DNA of 64,000 nt. Source: Chryseobacterium camelliae. GTDB lineage: Bacteria > Bacteroidota > Bacteroidia > Flavobacteriales > Weeksellaceae. The notes under the pieces are model-generated. The model saw only the letters and a program-made list of their open reading frames with translations, was not told where the DNA came from and ran no database searches. Location: assembly GCF_002770595.1 (NCBI RefSeq), contig NZ_CP022986.1, positions 2,852,001 through 2,916,000 on the forward strand, written 5' to 3'. A program made the position numbers and the translations under genes. Of the stretch, positions 37,768 through 46,046 are shown piece after piece. Positions within the stretch are counted from its first letter, which is position 1, and every line of letters begins with the position of its first letter.

Positions 37768-39444
37768 ATGAAAAAATACTCTTCCAAAAGAAGCATTCAG
37801 ATACTGGCGCACCTTCTCAGACAATACGGAATTTCAGATGTGGTGATTTCTCCGGGTTCCAGGAATGCTCCACTTGCCATTCATTTTTCGGAAGTAGATG
37901 GGTTCAACTGCTACAGCATTGTGGATGAAAGGAGTGCGGCTTTTGTCGGATTGGGCATGGCGATGAGTGAGAAGAAACCGGTTGCCATTACCTGCACCAG
38001 CGGATCGGCTGCGGCCAATTATTATCCGGCCGTCACCGAAGCTTTTTATCGGAATATCCCGATGCTGATTTTAACGGCTGACCGCCCGACGGATTATGTC
38101 GATATTTTTGACGGGCAGACCATCCGCCAGAACCATCTCTTCCAGCAGCATTCATACGGAGATTTCCAGATGGTGGAAGACAGTAAGGAGAACGCGGAAG
38201 AACTTAATTTTGACATCATTAAAAAGGCCATTGAGCTCTGCTTTGAAAAGCAGGGTCCGGTGCATATCAATATTCCCCTGGAGGAACCTCTGTACCATCT
38301 GGTTTCGGAGATCCCGACTTTTCCTACCGTTGAAAAAACGATCAGGACCAAAGAGTATGAGATCCCTTCCAACCTGGTGGCAGACTGGAATACTTCCAAA
38401 AGGATCATGATCCTGGTAGGAACCAGGGATTATAGTGCGGAGCTGGAAAGCCAGCTTTCGCAACTTGTAAAAAATCATTCTGCGGTAGTCCTGAGCGAAG
38501 TGAACTCGAACCTGTACCATGAAAAGTTTTTCAGGCATATCGACCGTTATATCTATAACTTTACGGAAGAAGATTATAAAACCTATGCCCCGGACCTGCT
38601 GATTACAGTAGGGCAGAACGTTGTATCCAAAAAAGTGAAGCAGTTCCTGAGGAGCGCGCATCCCAAGCAGCATTGGCATCTGGATGAGGTATGGCAGCCG
38701 GATACCTATCTCGCCCTCACGGAAAAGATAGAAGTGAAACCGGAAGCATTTTTTTCAAAGCTTCTTAAAATGATCAGCCTTGAGCCCAGGCCTTATTTCA
38801 ACCTTTGGGATGTTTTAAGGGATAAAAAAGATGCGAGGCACGAACAGTACCTGAACCTGGTGGAGTTTTCGGATTTTTATTTCTTCAATAAAACTTCCCA
38901 GACCATACCGGAAAATTATAATGTCCATTTCAGCAACAGTTCAGCGATCCGCTATGCACAGCTGTTTGATTATGGAAAACGGAGGATCTACTGCAACAGG
39001 GGCACCAGCGGAATCGACGGTTCAACTTCCACAGCAATGGGCTTTGCCATCAAAAATCCGAATCCTACTGTCCTGATTACGGGAGACCTGAGTTTCTTCT
39101 ATGACATCAACGGGCTATGGAATCAGTATATACCGCCTTTTGTAAGGATTATCATCTTTAATAACGGGGAAGGGAACATATTTAAGATTATCCCGGGTCC
39201 GGGCAATGCCAACCCTAATACGCTGGATGAATTCATTGCGACAAGGCACCACAAAAATGCCGAGCTTCTTGCCAAGCATTTCGGGTTTTCCTACAGTAAG
39301 GTGGATGATGAGGCTACGCTTGACAGGGTCCTGGAAAATTTCTTCAAAGCGGATATGCAGCCTAAGATCCTGGAAGTGAATACGGCGGGTAAAAGCAATG
39401 CTTCCGTCCTGAAATCATATTTCAGTTTTGTCAAAGATAATTAA
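37768..39444 (+). CDS. menD: 2-succinyl-5-enolpyruvyl-6-hydroxy-3-cyclohexene-1-carboxylate synthase
   Basis: A 558-residue thiamine-diphosphate enzyme that joins isochorismate and 2-oxoglutarate in menaquinone synthesis. Family blocks are seen at the N-terminus (VISPGSRNAPLAIHF), in the middle (CTSGSAAANYYPAVTEA; LILTADRP) and in the cofactor-binding C-terminal domain (NRGTSGIDGSTSTAMGFA; GDLSFFYDINGLWN). Length is typical. It stands apart from the other men genes here; the downstream convergent pabC overlaps its last 14 nt. Confidence 0.97.
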   Translation: MKKYSSKRSIQILAHLLRQYGISDVVISPGSRNAPLAIHFSEVDGFNCYSIVDERSAAFVGLGMAMSEKKPVAITCTSGSAAANYYPAVTEAFYRNIPMLILTADRPTDYVDIFDGQTIRQNHLFQQHSYGDFQMVEDSKENAEELNFDIIKKAIELCFEKQGPVHINIPLEEPLYHLVSEIPTFPTVEKTIRTKEYEIPSNLVADWNTSKRIMILVGTRDYSAELESQLSQLVKNHSAVVLSEVNSNLYHEKFFRHIDRYIYNFTEEDYKTYAPDLLITVGQNVVSKKVKQFLRSAHPKQHWHLDEVWQPDTYLALTEKIEVKPEAFFSKLLKMISLEPRPYFNLWDVLRDKKDARHEQYLNLVEFSDFYFFNKTSQTIPENYNVHFSNSSAIRYAQLFDYGKRRIYCNRGTSGIDGSTSTAMGFAIKNPNPTVLITGDLSFFYDINGLWNQYIPPFVRIIIFNNGEGNIFKIIPGPGNANPNTLDEFIATRHHKNAELLAKHFGFSYSKVDDEATLDRVLENFFKADMQPKILEVNTAGKSNASVLKSYFSFVKDN

Positions 39445-40069
39445 GGTCTGAATATTCTTCATTTCCGGGCAGGTTGACGATCTTATGGATGGGATAGATG
39501 AAATTTTCATCAAAATCGTTCAGGGCGTTGATCAGCTGGAAATGAGAGAATTCTTTGATATTCTGAAGCGTAATGTCCCGCTCCTTAATTTTTTTCGTCT
39601 TCAGGAGGTGCTGTCTCTGTACTCCGTTCAGCAGGTAGGTGGAAGGCGTAAACCATTCCTTGCCTTTCAGGAAGAGGAGGTTGGAGTATGAAGTATCCGT
39701 GATATGGTTGTTTTTAACGATGATGATTTCCTCAGCCTTCGCTTTCATCTTCATCATATCAAGTTCCTTTCTGTTTTCAAATTTAAAGGAATAATCATAG
39801 CTGTTGTTTTCCACAAGCTGGAAGCTCCCGATCTCCGGAATGGCGTACGGGATCATCTGCGTCCTGATCTTTTTGTCAAGGTCATAGGTAATCCTCAGTT
39901 TAAAAAGGCCGTCTTCCTCATGGTTGAGGTGATCATAAATCTTTTCCAGATTGATGGAATCCCCGTTTTTTCCGAAATGGGAGAAGGTTTCATCAACGCG
40001 TTTCTGATGTAGGTCGAGAAGAAAAATTTCCTGGTCCTCTACTTTAATACTTTCAATGAATTGGTACAT
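39431..40069 (-). CDS. pabC: Aminotransferase class IV (4-amino-4-deoxychorismate lyase-like)
   Basis: A 212-residue PLP enzyme, short for its class, with LRITYDLDKKIRTQ, YSFKFENRKELD carrying the probable PLP lysine, EEIIIVKNNHITDTSYSNLLFL and TPSTYLLNGVQRQHLL, the typical end block of class IV aminotransferases. Next to the aminodeoxychorismate synthase subunit gene (17-nt overlap), it most likely cleaves 4-amino-4-deoxychorismate to 4-aminobenzoate for folate. Its stop lies inside the menD reading frame end. Confidence 0.82.
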   Translation of the reverse strand: MYQFIESIKVEDQEIFLLDLHQKRVDETFSHFGKNGDSINLEKIYDHLNHEEDGLFKLRITYDLDKKIRTQMIPYAIPEIGSFQLVENNSYDYSFKFENRKELDMMKMKAKAEEIIIVKNNHITDTSYSNLLFLKGKEWFTPSTYLLNGVQRQHLLKTKKIKERDITLQNIKEFSHFQLINALNDFDENFIYPIHKIVNLPGNEEYSDLNYL

Positions 40070-41033
40070 AAATTTTATTTTTCATTTCCTCATACTCGTC
40101 TTCCAGCCGGCTCATATGGGTAATTCCGCCGCCGCTTTTAAAATACAGCTGATCGCCTTCGCGTTCAATAAATCGGATCATGACACAGCTGTCCAGGTCC
40201 TGGCCGTCAAACCAGCCGCAGACCCCGGTATAAAAACCCCGGTCATAGCCTTCCGCATCCAGGATGACTTCCAGCGTCTTCGCTTTCGGTGCTCCCAGAA
40301 TTGATCCTGCGGGGAGCAGCTGCTGCATCATGCTGCCTATTCTTCCGGCAAATTCCGGCTTCACGGTTCCTGAGATTTCCGAACTCATAGCCAGCAGGTC
40401 CTTTTGCCGGGTTTTAATAAAATCAATATGCTGGAACCGGTCTACTTTGACGTGATCCGAAACCCTGCTCAGGTCATTCCTCAAAAGGTCCACTACCGTA
40501 TAATGCTCCGCCTTCTCCTTTTTGTCGTTTTTCAGGATTTCTGCGGCATTCTCAAGGGAAGCATCTATGGTGCCTTTCATAGGATAGGTAAAAATCTTAC
40601 CGTCAATAATCTTCACAAAAGTTTCAGGAGAAAAAAATACGAAAAAATCTTTATAAAACACCTTGTACTTTGCATGGGAGTGATAAAAAATTTCTCTTAA
40701 TGAAAGGCTGGTTTCAATCGGGGTCTTTCGGGTGTAGTTGATCAGGTACGAGTTGCCAAGCTTCAGGTTCCTTTGTACCTCATCAAAGCCTTTCCGGAAG
40801 CTTTCCAGGGTTTCCGGAAAGGTTTTCCAGCCTACTTCTTTTTCCAGTGTACGGATTTCTTTTCCGGTATTGGAGAAGTTCTGGAAGTCAATCAGCAGTC
40901 CGGCAGCTTCCAGCTCATTTTCCTGAAAGACCTCAACCTGCGATGCGAGGAAATCAATCATAAAGAAATAAGGAACCTTCCGCAGGGAAAGCTCATCCAT
41001 CTCGATAAATTTTTGATGATTTGCAGAAAACAT
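40053..41033 (-). CDS. pabB: Aminodeoxychorismate synthase component I (chorismate-binding domain)
   Basis: A 326-residue chorismate-binding enzyme. The catalytic blocks are MKGTIDAS, EHYTVVDLLRNDLSRV, LLPAGSILGAPKAKTLEVI, RGFYTGVCGWFDG and the end GGGITHMSRLEDEYEE. It is shorter than E. coli PabB because the N-terminal regulatory part is reduced, as in other Bacteroidetes. With PabC it makes 4-aminobenzoate for folate. The promoter box at 41038-41045 is 4 nt from the ATG, implying a leaderless messenger. Confidence 0.9.
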   Translation of the reverse strand: MFSANHQKFIEMDELSLRKVPYFFMIDFLASQVEVFQENELEAAGLLIDFQNFSNTGKEIRTLEKEVGWKTFPETLESFRKGFDEVQRNLKLGNSYLINYTRKTPIETSLSLREIFYHSHAKYKVFYKDFFVFFSPETFVKIIDGKIFTYPMKGTIDASLENAAEILKNDKKEKAEHYTVVDLLRNDLSRVSDHVKVDRFQHIDFIKTRQKDLLAMSSEISGTVKPEFAGRIGSMMQQLLPAGSILGAPKAKTLEVILDAEGYDRGFYTGVCGWFDGQDLDSCVMIRFIEREGDQLYFKSGGGITHMSRLEDEYEEMKNKIYVPIH

Positions 41034-41037
41034 TCGG

Positions 41038-41045
41038 CAAAAGTA
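41038..41045 (-). promoter_or_regulatory. -7 box of pabB, near-leaderless
   Basis: Minus-strand TACTTTTG, exact consensus, ending 4 nt from the pabB ATG at 41033. It faces away from the plus-strand box at 41058-41065. Confidence 0.6.
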
Positions 41046-41057
41046 CTTATTGATGTT

Positions 41058-41065
41058 TACTTTTG
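41058..41065 (+). promoter_or_regulatory. -7 box of the 41081 membrane protein gene
   Basis: Plus-strand TACTTTTG, exact consensus. It covers 41063, the upstream non-ATG start of the open frame, which rules that start out in favour of the ATG at 41081. Confidence 0.6.
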
Positions 41066-41080
41066 CATAAAAATTTTTTG

Positions 41081-41842
41081 ATGCAGAACAAATATCCTCA
41101 GAAACCGGGAATTGATTTTATACTGAAGCAGGCATTTTTCTACTGGAGCAGGACCCTGATGTTCCAGCTGATGTTCTCCGTCATCTATTTCGGAATCCTT
41201 TTTACCGTTATATTCTATTTTGATGCGCGTTATGGGATCATACAACAGTATATGGACGCTGCTGCAGTTTACGCGAAAGGGGGAGGCATAGAACAGTACA
41301 GTGCCCAGATGGCTAAAATGGTTTCTGACAAAGGGTTCCAGGTGTTTTCATGGTCTCTTATCGGGACACTGGTCTTTTTATATCCCCTTAACCTGGGTTT
41401 TTATCAGATCTTCAGGAAGATCGACCTGAAGGAAACTCTGGAAATCAGTGATTTATTTGCAGGATACCGGGGGGTAAATTTTTTCAGGTATGTTTCCTAC
41501 TATATTTTCTGGTTCTTTGTCTATGCTTACACCGCACAGACAATCATCCTGGCTATTGTATGGGTGTATGTAACCTTACTGGTTGCGCCTCTGATGTTTT
41601 TTATGGACAGGCGGATCTTTGAAGCGATTTCTTTAAATGTAAAAGCGTTGCGGATGTACTTCCTGGAAATCACGGTGTGTATTATCGTAGCTGTACTTTT
41701 TAAATATGCCGGATTGCTGCTGTTCTTTTTCGGGGCTTTGTTTACATTCCCTTTCTGGAACGCTATGATCTATTCCCTGTACCAGATTATCTTTTCTGAA
41801 AAACATCTTCCGGGAAAAAATACTGAATCATCAGGGTACTAG
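41081..41842 (+). CDS. Multi-pass membrane protein of unknown function
   Basis: A 253-residue protein with about five or six helices (for example LMFQLMFSVIYFGILFTVIFY, SLIGTLVFLYPLNLGFYQIF, VSYYIFWFFVYAYTAQTIILAIVWVYV and the final hydrophobic block) separated by short polar loops. It resembles the DUF975/BPSS1780-like membrane families in layout, but I cannot assign it. A start at ATG 41081 is supported by the -7 box position. An AI-2E transporter gene follows after a 212-nt gap with no recognisable element. Confidence 0.65.
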   Translation: MQNKYPQKPGIDFILKQAFFYWSRTLMFQLMFSVIYFGILFTVIFYFDARYGIIQQYMDAAAVYAKGGGIEQYSAQMAKMVSDKGFQVFSWSLIGTLVFLYPLNLGFYQIFRKIDLKETLEISDLFAGYRGVNFFRYVSYYIFWFFVYAYTAQTIILAIVWVYVTLLVAPLMFFMDRRIFEAISLNVKALRMYFLEITVCIIVAVLFKYAGLLLFFFGALFTFPFWNAMIYSLYQIIFSEKHLPGKNTESSGY

Positions 41843-42054
41843 TACCGGGCAATTTTTAATCCTGAATAAAACACGGTATAAGGCTGTATCTTGTTACAAG
41901 TATTCTGCTGTAAGATATTAATATGGCACGTTTTTTAGTGTTTCATTCCTGACTTTACATAGCAGGCGTTGAATGCTCTTTAGACATGCCGGTAGGATCT
42001 CAGATGCTGTGTATAGGTATTTCTAATTTAAAATCAAATCAAAATACGATACAT

Positions 42055-43143
42055 ATGATGAATAAAGATCAGCAAATCAGTGGGGTGAAGATCAAGCAGG
42101 TATTCCTGCTGTCTATTATTATTATATTGGTAGGCCTAATCTGCTTTAACCTTGCTCTTTTTATCCCTTCGGTCCTGGGTGCCATTACCATTTATGTGGT
42201 GTGCCGTAAATATAATTTTTATCTCCAGGAAGAAAGGAAAATGAAACCATGGCTGGCGGCCACTATTCTGATGCTGGCGAGCCTTATCATTATCATCCTT
42301 CCGGTTTATTTTATCGGAGACCTGCTGATTGAAAAGCTGGGGAATGCCCAGGCTTATATGACGAAATTCAATGTTTTCCTGGAGAAAATACATTCTTATA
42401 TTTATTCTAAAGTCGGGTTTGATATCCTGAGCAAAGAGAATATGGGCAGGCTGAAGACTTTTGTAGGTCAGTTCTCAACCACTGCGCTCAGCAGCACGGT
42501 CAATACACTTACCGTAATTGCCTCCATGTATTTCATCCTCTATTTCATGCTTGAAAAGCCGAGGTTTTTTGAACGCATCCTGGCCTCTTCTGCACCGCTG
42601 AAAAGAGCTAACGTATCCCTGATCGGAGAAAAGATGAGAAAACTGATCATAGCCAATGCCATCGGAATTCCTGTGGTAGCCCTTGGGCAGGGTATCGTAG
42701 CTTTGGTAGGGTATTTTATTTTCGGCGCTCCGAGTCCTATTCTTTTGTTTGCCTTAACAGCAGCAGCTTCCATGATTCCTGTCGTGGGGGCAGCAATTGT
42801 GTATGGGCCTGTCTGTATTTATATGTTTGCTGAGGGCGATACAGGCCATGGATTAGGCCTTGCAGCATATTGCCTCATCGTGGTAGGCTTAACCGATAAC
42901 CTGCTGCGTTTCACACTGCTTAAAAAGCTGGAGGATATCCACCCGTTAAATACCGTTTTCGGTATTATCATGGGGATGAATTTATTCGGATTTATGGGGC
43001 TGATTTTCGGGCCGATTTTAGTATCTTTCACCCTTCTTCTGATTCAGGTGTACAAGGACGAGTTTTCAGACAATGATACTCCGGAACTTGAAATTCCTGA
43101 TAAGAACAAAGAACTAGAAAATAAAATCGAAATAGTATTATAA
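42055..43143 (+). CDS. AI-2E family transporter
   Basis: About 362 residues from the ATG at 42055 (or 42058). Eight predicted helices include the N-terminal pair (VFLLSIIIILVGLICFNLALFIPSVLGAITIYVVCRK) and the typical C-terminal block LFGFMGLIFGPILVSFTLLLIQ; the family motif FGAPSPILLFALTAAASMIPVVGAAIVYGP is present. Members include the AI-2 exporter TqsA and Na+/H+ antiporters, so the substrate is open. A longer frame from 41986 adds 23 polar residues that are not conserved in style. A DUF3820 gene follows at 3 nt. Confidence 0.85.
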   Translation: MMNKDQQISGVKIKQVFLLSIIIILVGLICFNLALFIPSVLGAITIYVVCRKYNFYLQEERKMKPWLAATILMLASLIIIILPVYFIGDLLIEKLGNAQAYMTKFNVFLEKIHSYIYSKVGFDILSKENMGRLKTFVGQFSTTALSSTVNTLTVIASMYFILYFMLEKPRFFERILASSAPLKRANVSLIGEKMRKLIIANAIGIPVVALGQGIVALVGYFIFGAPSPILLFALTAAASMIPVVGAAIVYGPVCIYMFAEGDTGHGLGLAAYCLIVVGLTDNLLRFTLLKKLEDIHPLNTVFGIIMGMNLFGFMGLIFGPILVSFTLLLIQVYKDEFSDNDTPELEIPDKNKELENKIEIVL

Positions 43144-43146
43144 ACT

Positions 43147-43380
43147 GTGGAAGGGGTAAATCCGGAAATCCTGCGTGACATCTGTATCATGAAAATGCCG
43201 TTCGGCAAATATGAAGGAACGGTACTGGCCGACCTTCCGGTCAGTTATCTGGAATGGTTCCAGCGCCAGGGAATGCCTAAAGGAAAGCTGGGTATGCAGC
43301 TTGCTACCATATATGAAATCAAGATCAACGGTCTCATGGAACTCCTGATTCCTATCCGGATGTCCCTTAAAAACAGATAA
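43147..43380 (+). CDS. DUF3820 family protein
   Basis: A 77-residue protein beginning at a GTG that is 3 nt after the AI-2E stop. Its core, MPFGKYEGTVLADLPVSYLEWFQRQG, is the DUF3820 signature (MPFGK.kG..i.dLP..YL.W). Proteins of this family have been proposed to be quorum-sensing-regulated factors, but the function is unproven. It is probably translated together with the transporter gene. Confidence 0.85.
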   Translation: MEGVNPEILRDICIMKMPFGKYEGTVLADLPVSYLEWFQRQGMPKGKLGMQLATIYEIKINGLMELLIPIRMSLKNR

Positions 43381-43467
43381 TCCGGGTCATGAGCAATATA
43401 GCTTTTGTTTATTATTGGTCATGACCTGGAAATATAAAGTCATTGTATTAATAATCTGTTTTCTTCA

Positions 43468-43833
43468 TTATTTTACAGGTTCCCATAATTCTATCTTATG
43501 GCCTTCCGGATCCAGGATATGGATGAATTTTCCGTATTCATAGGATGAAATTTCATCAAGTATTCCTACATCAGCCTGTTTCAGTTCCTGTACCAGCTGT
43601 TCCAGGTTATCAACGATATAGTTGATCATAAACGGATATTCTGATGGCTGGAAATAAGTGGTAGACTCCGGAAACGGGCTCCAGCTTAGGGAACCTTTTG
43701 AATCCTCTTCAGGTTCAAAAGTAGCTCCGTAATCATTCACGTTTAATCCTAAGTGGGTTTTATACCATTCTTTAATGGCTTGCGGGTCTTTGCATTTAAA
43801 AAAAATGCCGCCGATTCCTGTTACTTTTTTCAT
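43468..43833 (-). CDS. VOC family protein (glyoxalase-like)
   Basis: A 121-residue vicinal oxygen chelate protein with two beta-alpha-beta-beta-beta modules: GIGGIFFKCKDPQAIKEWYKTHLGL at the start and FIHILDPEGHKIELWEP at the end, which carries the usual metal ligand (E of ELWEP) and the HILDPEGHK strand. Many members are small-molecule dioxygenases, resistance or isomerase proteins; no specific activity can be assigned. Confidence 0.85.
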   Translation of the reverse strand: MKKVTGIGGIFFKCKDPQAIKEWYKTHLGLNVNDYGATFEPEEDSKGSLSWSPFPESTTYFQPSEYPFMINYIVDNLEQLVQELKQADVGILDEISSYEYGKFIHILDPEGHKIELWEPVK

Positions 43834-43869
43834 GGCTGATAAATAATATTGTTAAGGGTTTATAGGAAA

Positions 43870-43908
43870 GGTTACTGCTGCGGCATCGAAGATGCCGCAG
43901 CAGTAACC
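43870..43908 (-). terminator. Perfect 18-bp hairpin just after uvrB
   Basis: Arms of 18 bp (43870-43887 and 43891-43908) with loop GAA; no mismatch. It starts 3 nt after the uvrB stop codon (43912-43914). There is no T-tract on the minus strand, so it may be a transcript 3' stabiliser or REP-like element and not a normal intrinsic terminator. Confidence 0.6.
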
Positions 43909-43911
43909 AGG

Positions 43912-45903
43912 TTATGCTTTTAGTGCCGCAATTTCATCTCTTAGCTTAGCAGCTTTGATAAAATCAAGGTTTTTGGCAGCGGCTTCCATCTCTTTCTGTT
44001 TTTGGCTGATGACTTTATCCATGTCTCCGGATGTATAGCTTGCCTTGGCGTCCGCAACTTTCTGAAGGATTTCTTTCTGGGTATATTTTTCATCCGGAAA
44101 GTCCTTGCTTCTACCTACCAGGCTTTCAGAGATCTTCTTGTTGAGTGCTCTCGGAACAACACCATGTTCTTCATTGTATTGCATCTGCTTGGCACGGCGG
44201 TATTCTGTTTCGTCCAGTGTGGTCTGCATGGATTTGGTAATCTTATCGGCATACATGATGGCGCGGCCGCTGATATTCCGGGCTGCCCGTCCTACCGTCT
44301 GGATCATGGATCTCCTGCTTCTCAGCATCCCTTCTTTATCGGCATCCAGAATGGCTACCAGTGAAACTTCCGGAAGGTCAAGTCCCTCTCTGAGAAGGTT
44401 TACACCGATAAGTACATCGAACAGTCCTACCCGGAGGTCCTGCATGATCTGTATTCTTTCCAGCGTTTCCACATCGGAGTGGATATACCGGGTCCTGATC
44501 CCGAATTTGGTAAAGTATTTGGTCAGCTCTTCAGCCATTTTCTTGGTCAGGGTCGTTACGAGAACCCTTTCGTCTACTTCAGCCCTTTTGCGGATTTCTT
44601 CCATCAGGTCATCGATCTGGTTGGCTGTCGGACGGATTTCTATGATCGGATCTAACAATCCTGTGGGACGGATGATCTGTTCCACATACGTACCGCCTGT
44701 TTTTTCAAGCTCATAATCTGCCGGAGTAGCGGATACATAGATTACCTGGTTCTGCATGCTTTCAAATTCCTCGAACTTCAATGGCCTGTTATCCATAGCT
44801 GCAGGAAGTCGGAATCCGTATTCTACCAGCGATTCCTTACGGCTGCGGTCACCTCCGTACATGGCATGGACCTGAGGTACCGTAACGTGGCTCTCGTCAA
44901 TCACCATCAGGAAATCTTTAGGGAAATAATCGATCAGGCAGAATGGGCGCGAACCGGGCACACGTCCGTCCAGATAACGGGAGTAATTCTCAATACCTGA
45001 GCAGTACCCCAGCTCCTTGATCATTTCAAGATCCAGTTCCGTTCTTTCCTGAAGCCTTTTGGCTTCTAAGGGTTTTTCTACTTCATTGAAGAAATCCACC
45101 TGTTTAACCAGGTCATCCTGGATATTCCTGATCGCTCCGTTCAGGGTTTCCTTCGATGTAACGAAAAGGTTGGCCGGATAAATCTGGATCTGGTCGAACG
45201 CTGCCGTTACGTTCCCCGTTACGGGATCGAAGCTCTGGATCTTTTCAATCTCATCACCGAAAAACTGGATCCTGATCGCATTATCCGCATAAGCCGGGAA
45301 CACATCAATCACATCGCCCTTAACACGGAACGTCCCGCGCTGGAATTCATTCAAAGTTCTGGAATATAATGCGTTGACCAACGCATGCAGTAGTGCCGTA
45401 CGCGTCACTTTCTCTCCAATACCAATGGATATGAGCGATTTGTGAAACTCGGAAGGGTTCCCGATACCATAGATACAGGATACCGAGGCTACAATAAGCA
45501 CATCCCTCCTTCCGGATAAAAGACTTGCGGTGGCTGATAACCTGAGCTTTTCCACTTCTTCGTTGATGCTGAGGTCTTTTTCTATATAGGTTCCTGAAGA
45601 AGCAATATAAGCTTCCGGCTGATAGTAATCATAGTAGCTTACAAAATATTCAACGGCATTTTCCGGAAAGAACTCTTTAAATTCCATGAAAAGCTGTGCA
45701 GCAAGCGTCTTGTTGTGGGCCAGGACAAGGGTGGGTTTTTGCACATTCTGAACCACATTGGCTACCGTAAAGGTTTTACCGGAGCCAGTTACCCCAAGCA
45801 AAGTCTGGTATTTCTCACCGATCTCAATGCCTTCGGTAAGTTTCTGGATCGCTAATGGCTGGTCCCCGGTAGGTTTATATTCTGATTGAAGTTTAAAATT
45901 CAT
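43912..45903 (-). CDS. uvrB: Excinuclease ABC subunit B
   Basis: A 663-residue nucleotide excision repair helicase that loads damage for UvrC incision. Visible are Walker A (GVTGSGKTFTVANVV), LVLAHNKTLAAQL, the beta-hairpin region around YDYYQPEAYIASSGTYIEKD, DESHVTVPQ, the motor 2 motifs LLREGLDLPEVSLVAILDADKEG and GRAARN, and a UVR motif at the very end. Length typical. Promoter -7 box at 45926-45933. Confidence 0.98.
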   Translation of the reverse strand: MNFKLQSEYKPTGDQPLAIQKLTEGIEIGEKYQTLLGVTGSGKTFTVANVVQNVQKPTLVLAHNKTLAAQLFMEFKEFFPENAVEYFVSYYDYYQPEAYIASSGTYIEKDLSINEEVEKLRLSATASLLSGRRDVLIVASVSCIYGIGNPSEFHKSLISIGIGEKVTRTALLHALVNALYSRTLNEFQRGTFRVKGDVIDVFPAYADNAIRIQFFGDEIEKIQSFDPVTGNVTAAFDQIQIYPANLFVTSKETLNGAIRNIQDDLVKQVDFFNEVEKPLEAKRLQERTELDLEMIKELGYCSGIENYSRYLDGRVPGSRPFCLIDYFPKDFLMVIDESHVTVPQVHAMYGGDRSRKESLVEYGFRLPAAMDNRPLKFEEFESMQNQVIYVSATPADYELEKTGGTYVEQIIRPTGLLDPIIEIRPTANQIDDLMEEIRKRAEVDERVLVTTLTKKMAEELTKYFTKFGIRTRYIHSDVETLERIQIMQDLRVGLFDVLIGVNLLREGLDLPEVSLVAILDADKEGMLRSRRSMIQTVGRAARNISGRAIMYADKITKSMQTTLDETEYRRAKQMQYNEEHGVVPRALNKKISESLVGRSKDFPDEKYTQKEILQKVADAKASYTSGDMDKVISQKQKEMEAAAKNLDFIKAAKLRDEIAALKA

Positions 45904-45925
45904 AAAATTTGTGATGTTATCCTAA

Positions 45926-45933
45926 CAAAAATA
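45926..45933 (-). promoter_or_regulatory. -7 box of uvrB
   Basis: Minus-strand TATTTTTG, exact TAnnTTTG, 22 nt upstream of the ATG. I saw no LexA-type dyad in the surrounding 60 nt. Confidence 0.55.
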
Positions 45934-46014
45934 CGAAAGAATTATTTGGCATTGAAATATATGATGGATCTTAATCTGTATTTTGATGATTCATTTTATT
46001 TATCGTTAACCAAT

Positions 46015-46038
46015 AAAAAAGCATCCGGTTTCGGATGC
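46015..46038 (-). terminator. Intrinsic terminator after the M56/TonB gene
   Basis: Seven-bp stem GCATCCG/CGGATGC (46021-46027 with 46032-46038) followed on the minus strand by six T, 9 nt after the stop codon at 46047. Confidence 0.8.
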
Positions 46039-46046
46039 TCGTCTGT

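Noticed and set aside
41063..41080. Upstream start of the 41081 membrane protein
   Set aside because: It falls inside an exact -7 box.
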